From Lachnospiraceae bacterium MD308 (GTDB lineage Bacteria; Bacillota; Clostridia; Lachnospirales; Lachnospiraceae): DNA of 64,000 nucleotides. The notes beneath the pieces are model-generated. The model saw only the letters and a program-made list of their open reading frames with translations. It was not told the DNA's origin and did not search any database. This document shows positions 8,352 to 17,014 of the stretch, one piece after another; within the stretch, counting starts at the first letter, position 1; the number at the start of each line of letters is the position of its first letter. The stretch covers positions 1 to 64,000 of the forward strand of contig VIQU02000003.1 of the NCBI GenBank assembly GCA_010206225.2, in the 5' to 3' direction. Both the position numbers and the translations under genes were made by a program.

Positions 8352-9107
8352 TTACCTCAGACTGTTATATGTTCCATCGTCTACCGCTTCCAACCACTCA
8401 TTGGAACCGTTCTCACCGGGAACTTCAACCGCCAGATGCGAAAACCAGCTATCTTTTGCCGCACCATGCCAGTGCTTTACACCGACCGGGATATTGACAA
8501 CATCCCCCGGACGGAGTTCCTGCGCTTCTTTTCCTTCTTCCTGAAAATACCCACACCCTGCGACACAGACCAGAATCTGCCCGCCGCCTTTATCCGCATG
8601 ATGGATATGCCAGTTGTTGCGGCATCCCGGCTCGAAAGTCACATTAAAAATTCCTACCTGTGATGTGGAAAGCGGAGCAAGATAACTCTGACCAATAAAA
8701 TACTGCGCAAAGCCATCATTAGGCTTGCCGATAGGAAACACCATCTCCGCAGCATGAACAGCTTTTGCATCTCCACCCACAGTCTCATCTTTCCACACAT
8801 CCTTTGCCAGACCAAACACCGCCCAACCCTTCGGCCATCCTGCATAAAAAGCAGCATGGGTGATGATCGCTGCGGCTTCCGCTTTCGTCACGCCATGTGC
8901 CTTCGCATTTTCCAAATGGTAAATCAGCGAAGAATCCGTAATACCAGAAGACATCAGCGCCACCATCGTTACAATGCAGCGTGTTTTTAGATCAATATCC
9001 CGATTGTTCCAGTTTTCCCCAAACAGTACATCGTCATTATAGTGCGCAAATTCCGGTGCAAATTCACCTAACTGCATCTTTCCTGCTGTCTGTATAATTT
9101 TCTCCAT
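8352..9107 (-). CDS. Carboxymuconolactone decarboxylase-like / cupin fusion protein
   Basis: The 251-residue protein has two domains. Residues about 20-105 are AhpD/CMD-like (RCIVTMVALMSSG, HLENAKAHGVTKAEAAAIITHAAFYAGWP), but I see no CxxC pair there, unlike true AhpD. Residues about 140-240 are a cupin with HIHHADKGGGQ and PVGVKHWHG metal-ligand motifs. The ATG at 9107 follows AGGAGG. Such fusions often sit with flavodoxins and aldo/keto reductases, as here, suggesting a redox or quinone-detoxification role; the substrate is unknown. Confidence 0.85.
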   Translation of the reverse strand: MEKIIQTAGKMQLGEFAPEFAHYNDDVLFGENWNNRDIDLKTRCIVTMVALMSSGITDSSLIYHLENAKAHGVTKAEAAAIITHAAFYAGWPKGWAVFGLAKDVWKDETVGGDAKAVHAAEMVFPIGKPNDGFAQYFIGQSYLAPLSTSQVGIFNVTFEPGCRNNWHIHHADKGGGQILVCVAGCGYFQEEGKEAQELRPGDVVNIPVGVKHWHGAAKDSWFSHLAVEVPGENGSNEWLEAVDDGTYNSLR

Positions 9108-9126
9108 TGTCTTATCCTCCTGTCAT

Positions 9127-9346
9127 TTATACCACATTGCCTGCTTTTTGTTTACCGTTTTGTGCCATAACGCCCGCAAGGACATGGGGAACAATGCCAA
9201 GCTCCAGACCATGCTTTATAATCTCCCTTGTCCGGCTTTCATCCACTGTTCAGCTATGCTGTCCGGCAGCCACATCGTCAAATCCCATCCCCCATACAAA
9301 TGCGGGACACTTTCAAATCCGATTTTCCTAAAATTGTATATTTCAT
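9127..9346 (-). pseudogene. Aldo/keto reductase, decayed N-terminal fragment
   Basis: Reading from an ATG at 9346, MKYTILGKSDLKVSRICMG is the classic start of an aldo/keto reductase. A base loss then shifts the frame to GFDDVAAGQHS, where a TGA stands in place of the expected Trp codon, followed by TVDESRTREIIKHGLELGI. Similarity ends there and the rest of the barrel is missing. Frameshift, nonsense codon and truncation show it is dead. Confidence 0.75.
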
Positions 9347-9445
9347 TATTTTTCTTTCTGCCGTTGTCAGCTACTGTTTCATAACATTTTTCCTTTCCTC
9401 ACCAGTTAAAATAATCTGCAATTTCCTGCATCCTTGCCACTTGGT

Positions 9446-10057
9446 TCACGTGGAACAGACACCGGGAAGTACCGTCATAACGCCCGGCTTATCCAGAGCA
9501 TACTGGATACACTGATATTCCGTCAATGCCTTGCCAAAAGGAGAGGTCTTGGCATCTAATAACTGCCCACCGCTGAAAGCCTTCATAACAGAAATGCCCA
9601 CTCCTTCCGTCTCACAGCGTCGGTACAATTCCATACGTTCAGCCACGCTTCCTATTGCATAGCTGTCTGTCTCATAATCCGCAGAATATGGTTCTTCCAC
9701 CCTGATAGAAAATAAATCCCCGCCCGTTTCCTGCTGAATCCATGCTGCCATCCGAGCCATATTCCCAGATGTCTGCACGCTAGCTGATGTATTGGCATCA
9801 ACCCCGGAAGTGTCCGCCGTATTCTCTGCCCATGTGAAGTAAGCGATCAGTATTTTATCTGTTTCAGCGGATGATTCTATCGCTGCAGAAATCCCATCTT
9901 CTGTGACAGGCTTCGTTTCTGTAACGTTTTCCAAAGAGGGCGGCACAGACGGCATAGCAGTATTCCCGGATTCCCCAGAACCGCACCCGGCAAGAGAAAG
10001 CGCCATCGCAATCGCCCCAAAACCGGTCATCCATTTTCTCACAGGCTTTCTACCCAT
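9446..10057 (-). pseudogene. Flavodoxin lipoprotein fused to an aldo/keto reductase tail
   Basis: The frame encodes 203 residues. It starts with a lipoprotein signal (ALSLAGC lipobox), then the first half of a flavodoxin (KILIAYFTWAENT to VEEPYSADYE, about 68-128). It then switches to the C-terminal part of an aldo/keto reductase (ISVMKAFSGGQLLDAKTSPF, YALDKPGVMTVLPGV). The flavodoxin lacks its second half and the reductase its first, so this is a deletion scar that happens to remain in frame. A GTG at 10042 overlapping the upstream stop (GTGA) gives the more typical signal peptide start MRKWMTGFG. Confidence 0.7.
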
Positions 10058-10515
10058 GCCTTCAGTTCTGCTTGTGTCACCACGCCGTTCAGCATTTTTC
10101 CTTCCAGTAAAATCGCACCAGAGCAGCTCGGCGCAAGTTTTTCATTTGTACTCCCCATCCCGCTTCCGCCGGAAGTGGCAAAGGTTACAATCGTTTTACC
10201 CGAAAAATCATAACTTTCCAAAAATGTGTTGATGATTTTCGGTGCGATATACCACCAGATGGGGAAACCGACAAACACCACTTCGTACTGATCCATATCT
10301 TCCATTTTCCCGGCAATCACAGGGCGGGATGCGGGATCATTCATTTCCACACTGCTGCGGCTTTTCTTATCCATCCAGTCAAGATCTTCCCTGCTGTAAG
10401 GAATCTCAGGCTTAATCTCATACAAGTCTGCGCCTGCCGCCTCTGACAGCTTCCATGCTGCTTTGGCCGTCACGCCGCTTGCTGAAAAATATGCTACTAA
10501 CATTTTTTTGCTCAT
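10039..10515 (-). CDS. Flavodoxin family protein
   Basis: The 158-residue protein is a flavodoxin_4-type FMN protein. MLVAYFSASGVTAKAAWKL is the phosphate-binding loop region, VVFVGFPIWWYIAP and FATSGGSGMGSTNEKLAP are the other conserved FMN-contact segments. The ATG at 10515 has GGAGGT 7 bases upstream; the longer frame upstream has no signal. Unlike its neighbours it has no lipoprotein signal and should be cytoplasmic. It is the third flavodoxin-type gene in a same-strand cluster of four. Confidence 0.88.
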   Translation of the reverse strand: MSKKMLVAYFSASGVTAKAAWKLSEAAGADLYEIKPEIPYSREDLDWMDKKSRSSVEMNDPASRPVIAGKMEDMDQYEVVFVGFPIWWYIAPKIINTFLESYDFSGKTIVTFATSGGSGMGSTNEKLAPSCSGAILLEGKMLNGVVTQAELKAWVESL

Positions 10516-10547
10516 TACAGTTACCTCCATAATTTTATGATTCATGA

Positions 10548-10580
10548 CAATAGAATTCTTGCGAAGCATGAATTCTATTG
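10548..10580 (-). repeat. 11 bp inverted repeat at the MATE stop codon
   Basis: CAATAGAATTC and its exact complement are separated by 11 bases. The repeat includes the MATE stop codon and lies before the next flavodoxin start. No T tract follows, so it is more likely a processing or partial attenuation hairpin than a full terminator. Confidence 0.5.
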
Positions 10581-11906
10581 TTTGATCACCTGAAAAGTTT
10601 TCCACTTTCCGGTTCTTTCCCTCCAAATAAACAGAACAGCCCTGACTACCCAGTCACACACCATGGCAAGGGCAGTCCCGATCACACCCATCTGCAGGGT
10701 GATCCCCAGCAGATACGACAAAAGCAGACGCACCGCAACCGTAGAAACAACTGACACATACATGGTAAATTTTACGTCCCCTGCTGCACGAAGTCCGTTG
10801 TTTAGCGCCCCGGAAAAAGCATAGAAGGCAGCATTGAACACATTATGGATCAGCACCAGCCAGACTACCAGCCGTTTTGTTTCCGGCGACAGCGAATAAA
10901 AATGCAGAAACACCGGGGTTAGAATAAAGACCAAAAGGTTCCATACCGCCGAAACGAAAAGCGTCAGCTTTGTAAGTTTCTTAAAGTGATATTCTGCCGC
11001 TTCGGTATTTCCGGTTCCCATGCACTGCCCGATCACAGTAATGAACACCGGCCCCATGGCGACACCGGCCAAAGCTGCCAGCGACCAGATACTTTGTGCC
11101 ACACCGTTTGCGGCAATCTGATAAGTTCCGAACAATGCCACCATACTGCTCAGCGCTACCTTGACAAGCTGGAAGATACCGTTTTCTATGCCGTTTGGTA
11201 CAGCCACATTCAGAATACTTTTCATCAAACTGCCATGCCAGCTAAAAATCCACTGTCCCCTATACACCACCCTGTTCTTTTCCCGAAAGCAAAGAAAAGT
11301 AATGGCCACTGCGGAAAAAACACGGGCAATGAAGGACGGCCATGCAACACCGGCTACCCCGGCGCGAAAAACAAAAACACCAATCACATTGCCAATAACA
11401 TTGATCACATTGGACACTATTGAGAGATACATCGTCACATTTGTTTTTCCAAGACTGCGATAAACAGCCGCCCCTGCATTGTAAACGGCAAGCGCTGGAT
11501 AGGAATAGGCTGAAATTCTCATGTATATCATACATGCCTCCATGACCGGCTGCTCCACTTTTCCAAACAGCAGACACAGCATCGCTTCATTCCCAAGCAG
11601 GACCGCCGCCCCAAGCAATACGGAAAAACCAAAAGAGAACATCAAAAGCTGGCTTGCGGACTCTCCCGCAAGGTCTGTATCCTGCCTGCCTATATACTGG
11701 CTGATCACAACAGCCCCTCCGGAAGCAAGAGCCGTAAACAGGTAAATAAATATGGTATTGAACTGATTGATCAGGGACACCCCGGATACCGCTGATTCCC
11801 CGGCATAACTGATAACCAGCGTATCCGCAAGCCCTACAAACATCACCAGAAGCTGCTCTAAAAACAGGGGTACAATTATTTTTTTAAGTTCCTGATCAGA
11901 AAACAA
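10575..11906 (-). CDS. MATE family multidrug/cation antiporter
   Basis: The protein of about 443 residues is almost entirely membrane helices in the 12-helix MATE pattern, with conserved openings such as LVMFVGLADTLVISYAGESA and GAAVYRSLGKTN. It would export drugs or toxic metabolites using a Na+ or H+ gradient. The start is unsettled: a TTG at 11906 has GGAG 6 bases upstream, while the frame stays open to another TTG at 11930. It overlaps or abuts the upstream flavodoxin stop, so translation is probably coupled. Confidence 0.88.
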   Translation of the reverse strand: MFSDQELKKIIVPLFLEQLLVMFVGLADTLVISYAGESAVSGVSLINQFNTIFIYLFTALASGGAVVISQYIGRQDTDLAGESASQLLMFSFGFSVLLGAAVLLGNEAMLCLLFGKVEQPVMEACMIYMRISAYSYPALAVYNAGAAVYRSLGKTNVTMYLSIVSNVINVIGNVIGVFVFRAGVAGVAWPSFIARVFSAVAITFLCFREKNRVVYRGQWIFSWHGSLMKSILNVAVPNGIENGIFQLVKVALSSMVALFGTYQIAANGVAQSIWSLAALAGVAMGPVFITVIGQCMGTGNTEAAEYHFKKLTKLTLFVSAVWNLLVFILTPVFLHFYSLSPETKRLVVWLVLIHNVFNAAFYAFSGALNNGLRAAGDVKFTMYVSVVSTVAVRLLLSYLLGITLQMGVIGTALAMVCDWVVRAVLFIWRERTGKWKTFQVIKQ

Positions 11907-11907
11907 A

Positions 11908-12654
11908 TCATTCTCCAAAATCCAATCCAAGACCGTTTACCCATTCCATAACCGTATCCTGCGAATCGCTGCCATTCAATCGCTTTCCCGGAAGCCAGTC
12001 TGCTCCATCTGTGAGCTGCTCCAAATTTGTTGCGGAAGAACCCACGCCACTGCCGCCGGAAGTGCAGAATGGAACAATTGTCTTTCCTGAAAAATCATAG
12101 CTCTCCACAAAAGTGCTGACAATCCTCGGTGCCTCACCCCACCAGATCGGATATCCAATGAACACAATATCATACTGTTCCATATCTTCCACTGAACCAG
12201 AAATAGCAGGACGGGCATCCGGATCATTCATTTCAATTGTGGTACGGCTGTTATTGTCATTATAATTCAAGTCTGCATCTGTATATGGTTCTTCTGGAAT
12301 AATTTCGTAAATATCCGCATTTAATCCGTTTGCGATATGCCCTGCTATCCCCCTCGTTATATTGGTAGCGGAAAAATAAGCCACCAGCACCTTTGTTCCC
12401 TGTTCTTCCTGTTCTTCCGGATCTTCCGGAATACCCGCATTTCCTGAAGCCTCTGTTTCTTCCGGCTGCTTTTCGGTAGCCTCTGTATTTTCCACGCTGG
12501 TGCCGCTTTCTACAGATCCAACATTATCTGCGGTGCTTTCCATCGGTTTTTCTTCCGTAGAAGGCTGCCCGGTCTGGCTTGCAAAGTTTCCACAAGCTGC
12601 CAGACTCAAAATCATCAACAGAGAAATGAAAACAGTAATCACTTTTTTCATCAT
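11908..12654 (-). CDS. Flavodoxin domain lipoprotein
   Basis: The 248-residue protein starts with a lipoprotein signal (MILSLAAC lipobox), followed by a Ser/Thr/Glu-rich linker (about 25-85) and a flavodoxin domain (VLVAYFSATNITRGIA, IVFIGYPIWWGEAPRIV, PFCTSGGSGVGSSATNL). It should be anchored outside the membrane with a bound FMN. Two ATGs are adjacent; the one at 12654 has GGAGG 5 bases away. It lies in tandem with related flavodoxins, suggesting local duplication. The redox partner is unknown. Confidence 0.88.
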   Translation of the reverse strand: MMKKVITVFISLLMILSLAACGNFASQTGQPSTEEKPMESTADNVGSVESGTSVENTEATEKQPEETEASGNAGIPEDPEEQEEQGTKVLVAYFSATNITRGIAGHIANGLNADIYEIIPEEPYTDADLNYNDNNSRTTIEMNDPDARPAISGSVEDMEQYDIVFIGYPIWWGEAPRIVSTFVESYDFSGKTIVPFCTSGGSGVGSSATNLEQLTDGADWLPGKRLNGSDSQDTVMEWVNGLGLDFGE

Positions 12655-12713
12655 AAATACCTCCAATTTTTTATTAGCATAATCCCATTCTCTAAATATG
12701 TGGGCGCTGCTTT

Positions 12714-13013
12714 TTACTGTGCCAGCGAAAAAGTAATTTCCTCCCGGCTGTCAAGGTTCTCAAATACTGCAAGGTCAGAAGTGACACGGCCGATAGGAAT
12801 CACATCTACCGACAGGTTAGGTCGGTCAGTCTGTGCATAAAAGATAGCCATATTGTGGTGTGCTTCACAATAAGTAATATCTCCGTTGTCAAAATTCTTC
12901 TGGCCGCCTTCCAAATTCTCCGGGTAGAAATCCACACCACCGTAATACTCCCTTCCGCTATATCCTAACATGGAAATCGTCAGCGGAAAATATGCTTTTA
13001 TTTCTCGCCACAT
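12714..13013 (-). pseudogene. Cyclophilin-like domain, truncated
   Basis: From about 13013 the frame reads AYFPLTISMLGYSGREYY, YPENLEGGQKNFDNGDITYC and VIPIGRVTSDLAVFENLDS. This matches the cyclophilin-like fold proteins often encoded next to flavodoxins in Clostridia. Its signal peptide and first strands are missing, and the sequence merges out of frame into the tail of the flavodoxin gene upstream. A deletion probably removed the flavodoxin stop and the start of this gene. Confidence 0.6.
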
Positions 13014-13689
13014 CCTGCTCCTGTGAGCCGGATATCCCAATGTCTGCAAGCCAATCAGATACCGTATCCTGAGCACCCGGCACATCCTTTGCTTCAATCG
13101 CAATACCATCCAGAGAAACCGCCGCACGGCTCGCATCCGCAACCGTCTGATAGCTGTGTCCTGCCCCATATCCGTCATGGGTGCAGAATGGAATAACCGT
13201 TTTACCTGACAGGTCATACTCATTTAGAAATGACAGAACTGCCTGCGGAACATCGGTTGCCCATACTGGGTAGCCTACAAACACCACCTCATATCCGGCA
13301 ATATCCAGATTACTTTCCTTAAGCCCCGGCAGATAATTCCGTTCCATCTCGCCATGGTTTACATCCCGCAGTTCATCAAAATCTGCCGTGTAAGGCATAA
13401 CCGTTTCAATCAGGTGTAAATCCCCACCTACTTCATCCGCTATCATATTTGCAATATACTCTGTCGTACCATATCGCCCATCTCCATCAGGCACAATACT
13501 CGCTGAAGTAGTAGCATCCACATCATCCGGATAATCTGTATTTCCCCAGCGTGAAAAATAAACAATCAGAATATTAGAAATTTCCGTGTTCTCCTCACCG
13601 CTTCCCTGTGAAATATTTTTCTCACTGCCACAGGAGGCAAAAGAGAAAATCAGTAAAGACACCAACAACACAGATAAAATTTTTCTCAT
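12958..13689 (-). CDS. Flavodoxin domain lipoprotein
   Basis: The 243-residue protein has a signal peptide with lipobox FSFASC and then a complete flavodoxin domain (NILIVYFSRWGNT, VVFVGYPVWATDVPQAV, PFCTHDGYGAGHSYQ). The ATG at 13689 follows GGAGG. The natural domain ends near WLADIGISGS; the last 20 or so residues (RNKSIFSADDFHVRI) are read out of frame from the broken cyclophilin-like gene, so the tail is acquired. The core looks intact and is probably functional as an extracellular FMN lipoprotein. Confidence 0.85.
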   Translation of the reverse strand: MRKILSVLLVSLLIFSFASCGSEKNISQGSGEENTEISNILIVYFSRWGNTDYPDDVDATTSASIVPDGDGRYGTTEYIANMIADEVGGDLHLIETVMPYTADFDELRDVNHGEMERNYLPGLKESNLDIAGYEVVFVGYPVWATDVPQAVLSFLNEYDLSGKTVIPFCTHDGYGAGHSYQTVADASRAAVSLDGIAIEAKDVPGAQDTVSDWLADIGISGSQEQDVARNKSIFSADDFHVRI

Positions 13690-13708
13690 AAAATGCCTCC
13701 GTTCGTTT

Positions 13709-13909
13709 CTATTTTTGTTCTTTCATTTTGCAGATGCTATAATCAATCTCGTCAAGGGACTGCTGCTTTCCATGTATTTCATCCAGTAATTGATACCGGC
13801 ATTTCCGCAGCATCCGTATCTGTATCTCCCTATCATCGCATCTGGTTATTTCCTCAATCCTCTCTTTACTGAAGCCGGCTTTGGAAAGAGCATAGATATC
13901 TGGTTCCAT
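13709..13909 (-). CDS. Small helical protein, unknown function
   Basis: The 66-residue protein begins MEPDIYALSKAGFSKERIEE and continues with a charged helical stretch (IQIRMLRKCRYQLLDEIHGK). Short proteins of this kind occur beside redox genes in Clostridia, but no function is known to me. The chosen ATG at 13909 has AGGAGGGG about 10 bases upstream; an earlier in-frame start at 13969 lies inside the leader hairpin. It is the first gene of the flavodoxin run, 20 bases before the next, so it is likely co-transcribed. Confidence 0.6.
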   Translation of the reverse strand: MEPDIYALSKAGFSKERIEEITRCDDREIQIRMLRKCRYQLLDEIHGKQQSLDEIDYSICKMKEQK

Positions 13910-13935
13910 GAAAAAGCATCCCCTCCTAAAACAAA

Positions 13936-13984
13936 AATGTAAGTGCGGTTCCGAAGCAGCCTGCCTCATCCCTGCACTTACATT
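13936..13984 (-). promoter_or_regulatory. Leader inverted repeat of the flavodoxin operon
   Basis: AATGTAAGTGC (13936-13946) and its exact complement (13974-13984) enclose 27 bases, directly after the -10 box. It could be an operator or a leader hairpin. Confidence 0.5.
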
Positions 13985-14010
13985 ATAATCATATGCCTGA
14001 CATATATCAA
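13982..14010 (-). promoter_or_regulatory. Promoter of the flavodoxin operon
   Basis: TTGATA (14005-14010) and TATAAT (13982-13987) are 17 bases apart on the minus strand, right behind the LysR stop. The spacer contains ATATG-CCTGA-CATAT, a short dyad of the kind LysR regulators use. This is a strong promoter match. Confidence 0.7.
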
Positions 14011-14021
14011 ATACTTAGTTT

Positions 14022-14912
14022 TTATGGCTCACTCATGCTCAAAAAGCATTTTGCGTATTCTATAAATTTTGTAGCTGCCAGACTAAATGGCTGTTCCCGT
14101 TTCCATACCAAAACACACGTTGCCATAAGCTCCGGATACAGCGGCCGGCAGACAATCTTTGATGAGTCCCAAAAAGGAACCGCACCTTCAATGACCAAAG
14201 AATATGCCAGCCCCCTGCTCACCATAACTGCACCGTTGGTACTCAGATTACTGGTAAACAAGATATTCAAATTTTTATAATAGTCCCCAAACCAGCTTGC
14301 CAATTCACTCTGCACCTGCATTCTTCGCGGAAGAATCAACGGCAATTCTGCCAGTTCGTCTGCCTTGACATACTTTTTCCTTGCAAGCGGATCATCCGGC
14401 GGCATCAAAACTACCCATCTCTCTTTCATATTCAGGCGGATAAACTCATATTTCCCCATCTCAATCGGCTCCAGAAGCAATCCTAAATCAAGCAGTCCCT
14501 TATCCATCTGTTCTTTTACCAAATCCGCAGTCGCTGTAAACAGATCAAAAGTAACAAGGGGATATTTTTGATGGAAATTCCGAATCAGATCCGGAAGCAT
14601 CTGCACAGACGCAACTTCCCCGCATCCAATAGAAATCTTTCCCTCTACCTGTTCTTCCTGCTCTACCAATTCTTTTTCTGTTTTATCAACCAACTGTAGA
14701 ATTTCCTCTGCCCGGCGCCGGAGCAGCAAACCTTCATTCGTCAGCCGAATCTTCCGTGTCCCCCTGTCAAACAGCCGGACACCAATTTCTTCCTCCATCT
14801 GTGCAAGTTGGCGGGAAAGTGTCGGCTGTGTAATATGTAAAACTTCTGCGGCTTTTGTAATGCTTTCTTCCCTTACTACGGTAAGAAAATAGCGAAGAAC
14901 CCTGATTTCCAT
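14022..14912 (-). CDS. LysR-family transcriptional regulator
   Basis: The 296-residue protein has an N-terminal winged helix (MEIRVLRYFLTVVREESITK, LHITQPTLSRQLAQMEEEIG) and a substrate-binding effector domain. The ATG at 14912 has AGGAG 7 bases upstream, better than the longer start at 14939. It lies directly upstream of the flavodoxin operon, whose promoter follows its stop, and is the likely activator of the flavodoxin, reductase and exporter genes. The effector is unknown. Confidence 0.9.
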   Translation of the reverse strand: MEIRVLRYFLTVVREESITKAAEVLHITQPTLSRQLAQMEEEIGVRLFDRGTRKIRLTNEGLLLRRRAEEILQLVDKTEKELVEQEEQVEGKISIGCGEVASVQMLPDLIRNFHQKYPLVTFDLFTATADLVKEQMDKGLLDLGLLLEPIEMGKYEFIRLNMKERWVVLMPPDDPLARKKYVKADELAELPLILPRRMQVQSELASWFGDYYKNLNILFTSNLSTNGAVMVSRGLAYSLVIEGAVPFWDSSKIVCRPLYPELMATCVLVWKREQPFSLAATKFIEYAKCFLSMSEP

Positions 14913-15196
14913 ACGCAAACTCCTCTCATCTTCATCCATGCTTTACAGATTATATTATAACATTTTTATGCCTTTTAAGCAATACAACTATACCTTTTGA
15001 TTTCGCCTTTAGGGTGGGGTCAAATTTTTAGAAACAGAGGGTTCAAATTTCTGTGGGGAGGGTTCATGCACAAACACTTCTCCCTCTTATGCTACAACAC
15101 CCATAAAAAGAAAAAGGCATCTGACGCTATCCAATATCGCCAAATGCCTTTATTTCTACGGTTTTGCACCTATTCTGTTTTTTCCCTTTGTATCAA
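14913..15196. other. Intergenic stretch, hairpin only
   Basis: I see no gene in this stretch between the LysR gene and the recombinase remnants. It contains the short G-rich repeats GGGTTCAAATTT and GGGTCAAATTTTT around 15010-15045, and the hairpin at 15113-15151. Confidence 0.4.
15113..15151. terminator. Probable bidirectional terminator hairpin
   Basis: AAAGGCATCTGACG (15113-15126) pairs with CGCCAAATGCCTTT (15138-15151) with two wobble positions. T-rich sequence follows on the plus strand and A-rich sequence precedes it. It would insulate LysR from the recombinase remnants. Confidence 0.5.
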
Positions 15197-15349
15197 TTAA
15201 GTAAGTTTTATTTCCGAATAGATGCCGTAAAGATTCAGATACGGTCTCGCCTCGACATATTCCTTGCAGATGCCTGTCTGGTTCTCTATGGAATCACCCT
15301 CATCATCCTTGCCACTATTCTCGATGGACAGCCTCACATAAATTGCCGT
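15197..15349 (-). pseudogene. Large serine recombinase, N-terminal remnant
   Basis: The frame reads TAIYVRLSIENSGKDDEGDS then IENQTGICKEYVEARPYLNL and YGIYSE before a stop. That is the start of the resolvase domain of a large serine recombinase, including the Arg and Ser of YVRLS. The rest of the catalytic domain and the DNA-binding part are missing. It joins directly to the tail of another recombinase, as if two tandem genes had lost what lay between. Confidence 0.75.
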
Positions 15350-15639
15350 GGAAAAAGTCCTTTCAACATCTTCTCAAAGTCCGGCATAAAGCGGAATTTC
15401 ACCACGATACGCCTATCATCATAGACACGCACCTCTTCAATCAGATCCACCACGGCTTTTCTGTCGCTCTCCGTCAGGTTCCGATACTTCAGGAACACTT
15501 CCGTCCATGACTGCTCCGATGCATTCCGGCTGTCCATGTCCTCGCGTTCCTGTTCCAGACGCCTTATCGCCCTCTCAGCATCCGTAATCTTATCGGAATA
15601 GTTTCCATAAAAATTTAGAAAAAGGCGGCATAAGTCCAC
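15334..15639 (-). pseudogene. Large serine recombinase, C-terminal remnant
   Basis: The 101 codons contain the coiled coil (AERAIRRLEQEREDMDS) and the end domain (YRNLTESDRKAVVDLIEEVR, IVVKFRFMPDFEKML) of Tn4451-type serine recombinases. The catalytic and zinc-ribbon parts are absent. The open frame begins at a GTG right after the histidine kinase gene. It overlaps the N-terminal remnant of a second recombinase in another frame, showing a deletion junction near 15345. Confidence 0.75.
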
Positions 15640-15658
15640 CCTTTCTTAAAATTGCATG

Positions 15659-17014
15659 TCAGTACGGAATTTGTATTGTAACTTTCGCGCCGCCCACAAC
15701 AGCAGAATTTTCTAAAATAATTTTCCCATTGTGTTTTTTTGCTATGGATGCCGCCACATACAGGCCAATACCATAATGAGATTTTGAAGTCCGGCTGTCA
15801 TCCTCCATAAAAAATTGTTCTGTCGCGTGTTTTAAGGCTTCGTCAGAAAATCCTTTTCCTGTATCTGTAATCACAAAAGAAAGTTCGCTGCTATGTTCCT
15901 CTATTTCAAAAATGACCTCTCCACCCTGCGGAGTGTGTTCTGCTGCATTGGATAACACATTGATTAGCATCCTTATAAGCAAATCGTGATCTGCCGTAAT
16001 ATATGCAGGGTAATGCCCACAATCCCAATGCAGACTGATGTTGTTCACCGCACATAAACCGCCAATTTGATTCTTAAGTTCCAGCAGCAAAGAATCCATA
16101 CTGACCTTTTTCATACAAGATTTATAACTGTCCCAAGATTTTGCTGCTTCAATCAACGCCTGCACATACTCCTGCATCTGTAAGGAGCCGTTCTCAATGT
16201 ATTCCGCACATTCCCTCTGTTCTGTTGAAAGAGAAGTGTCAAAAAGCAACTCCGTATTGCCGCGGATAATAGTAAGCGGTGTTTTCAGATCGTGTGCCAG
16301 AGCAGAAAGCTGATCCTGCCTCATTTTGTCATCATGCCACTGTCTCGCAAGGGACTGCTTCAGCGCAAGCCTCATGTGGTCGAGCGCATCCAATGCCTGA
16401 TCCACTTCAAACAGCCTGCTTTTTTGAATTTCAAACTCCAAATCCTGATGCTCAATTTTGTGAACGACAGTCAGCAGTTTATCAATCTTTTTTCCAAGAT
16501 GTTTCCCAAATATAAAAGATATTACAACCAGAGAGAGCAGGATTTCCAGCAGGATAGTGACGATCAAAAGCCAGTCAGCAGACGGAAACATACTTCTTAA
16601 TGCCGCATTTCCAAATTGGGCCGTCATGCGGTATCTCAAAATCAGGATTTCTTCTTCTCTCTCAACAACAGAATAAAGATACGCACCGTCTCTAGTCCTG
16701 CCCTTTTCCATGCAAGTATTCCATACAGCGGCACTATACTCCCAGCCGATAGAACCACCTTTGTAGCGCCCGTCTGTTGTAAATAAGACATACTCACAAA
16801 GATGCAGTATATCAGATTCTTCAATCTGCCTGACAGACCGCAGGTTGTCTTTTTCCCTTTCTATTGCGGCACTGATACTTGTCAGCGGATATATGGCTCC
16901 TATACTCACGCAAAAAAGGTATGCCCCCACATTAACCGTGATTACAATAAAAACTGTAAGTGCAAGGCACAGTGCATACCGCATGAATACTGAACGCAGT
17001 TTTTTTACACCCAT
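15659..17014 (-). CDS. Sensor histidine kinase
   Basis: The 451-residue membrane kinase has two transmembrane segments (about 12-35 and 145-165) around an extracellular domain, then a HAMP-like linker, a HisKA box (ALAHDLKTPLTII, phospho-acceptor His near 240) and a HATPase domain (NVLSNAAEHTP, ITDTGKGFSDEALKHA, GIGLYVA). Its ATG overlaps the end of the response regulator gene. Together with that gene and the adjacent ABC genes it forms a set like CprK/NisK or BceS-type systems that sense cationic peptides, although here the extracellular domain is larger than in BceS. Confidence 0.92.
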   Translation of the reverse strand: MGVKKLRSVFMRYALCLALTVFIVITVNVGAYLFCVSIGAIYPLTSISAAIEREKDNLRSVRQIEESDILHLCEYVLFTTDGRYKGGSIGWEYSAAVWNTCMEKGRTRDGAYLYSVVEREEEILILRYRMTAQFGNAALRSMFPSADWLLIVTILLEILLSLVVISFIFGKHLGKKIDKLLTVVHKIEHQDLEFEIQKSRLFEVDQALDALDHMRLALKQSLARQWHDDKMRQDQLSALAHDLKTPLTIIRGNTELLFDTSLSTEQRECAEYIENGSLQMQEYVQALIEAAKSWDSYKSCMKKVSMDSLLLELKNQIGGLCAVNNISLHWDCGHYPAYITADHDLLIRMLINVLSNAAEHTPQGGEVIFEIEEHSSELSFVITDTGKGFSDEALKHATEQFFMEDDSRTSKSHYGIGLYVAASIAKKHNGKIILENSAVVGGAKVTIQIPY

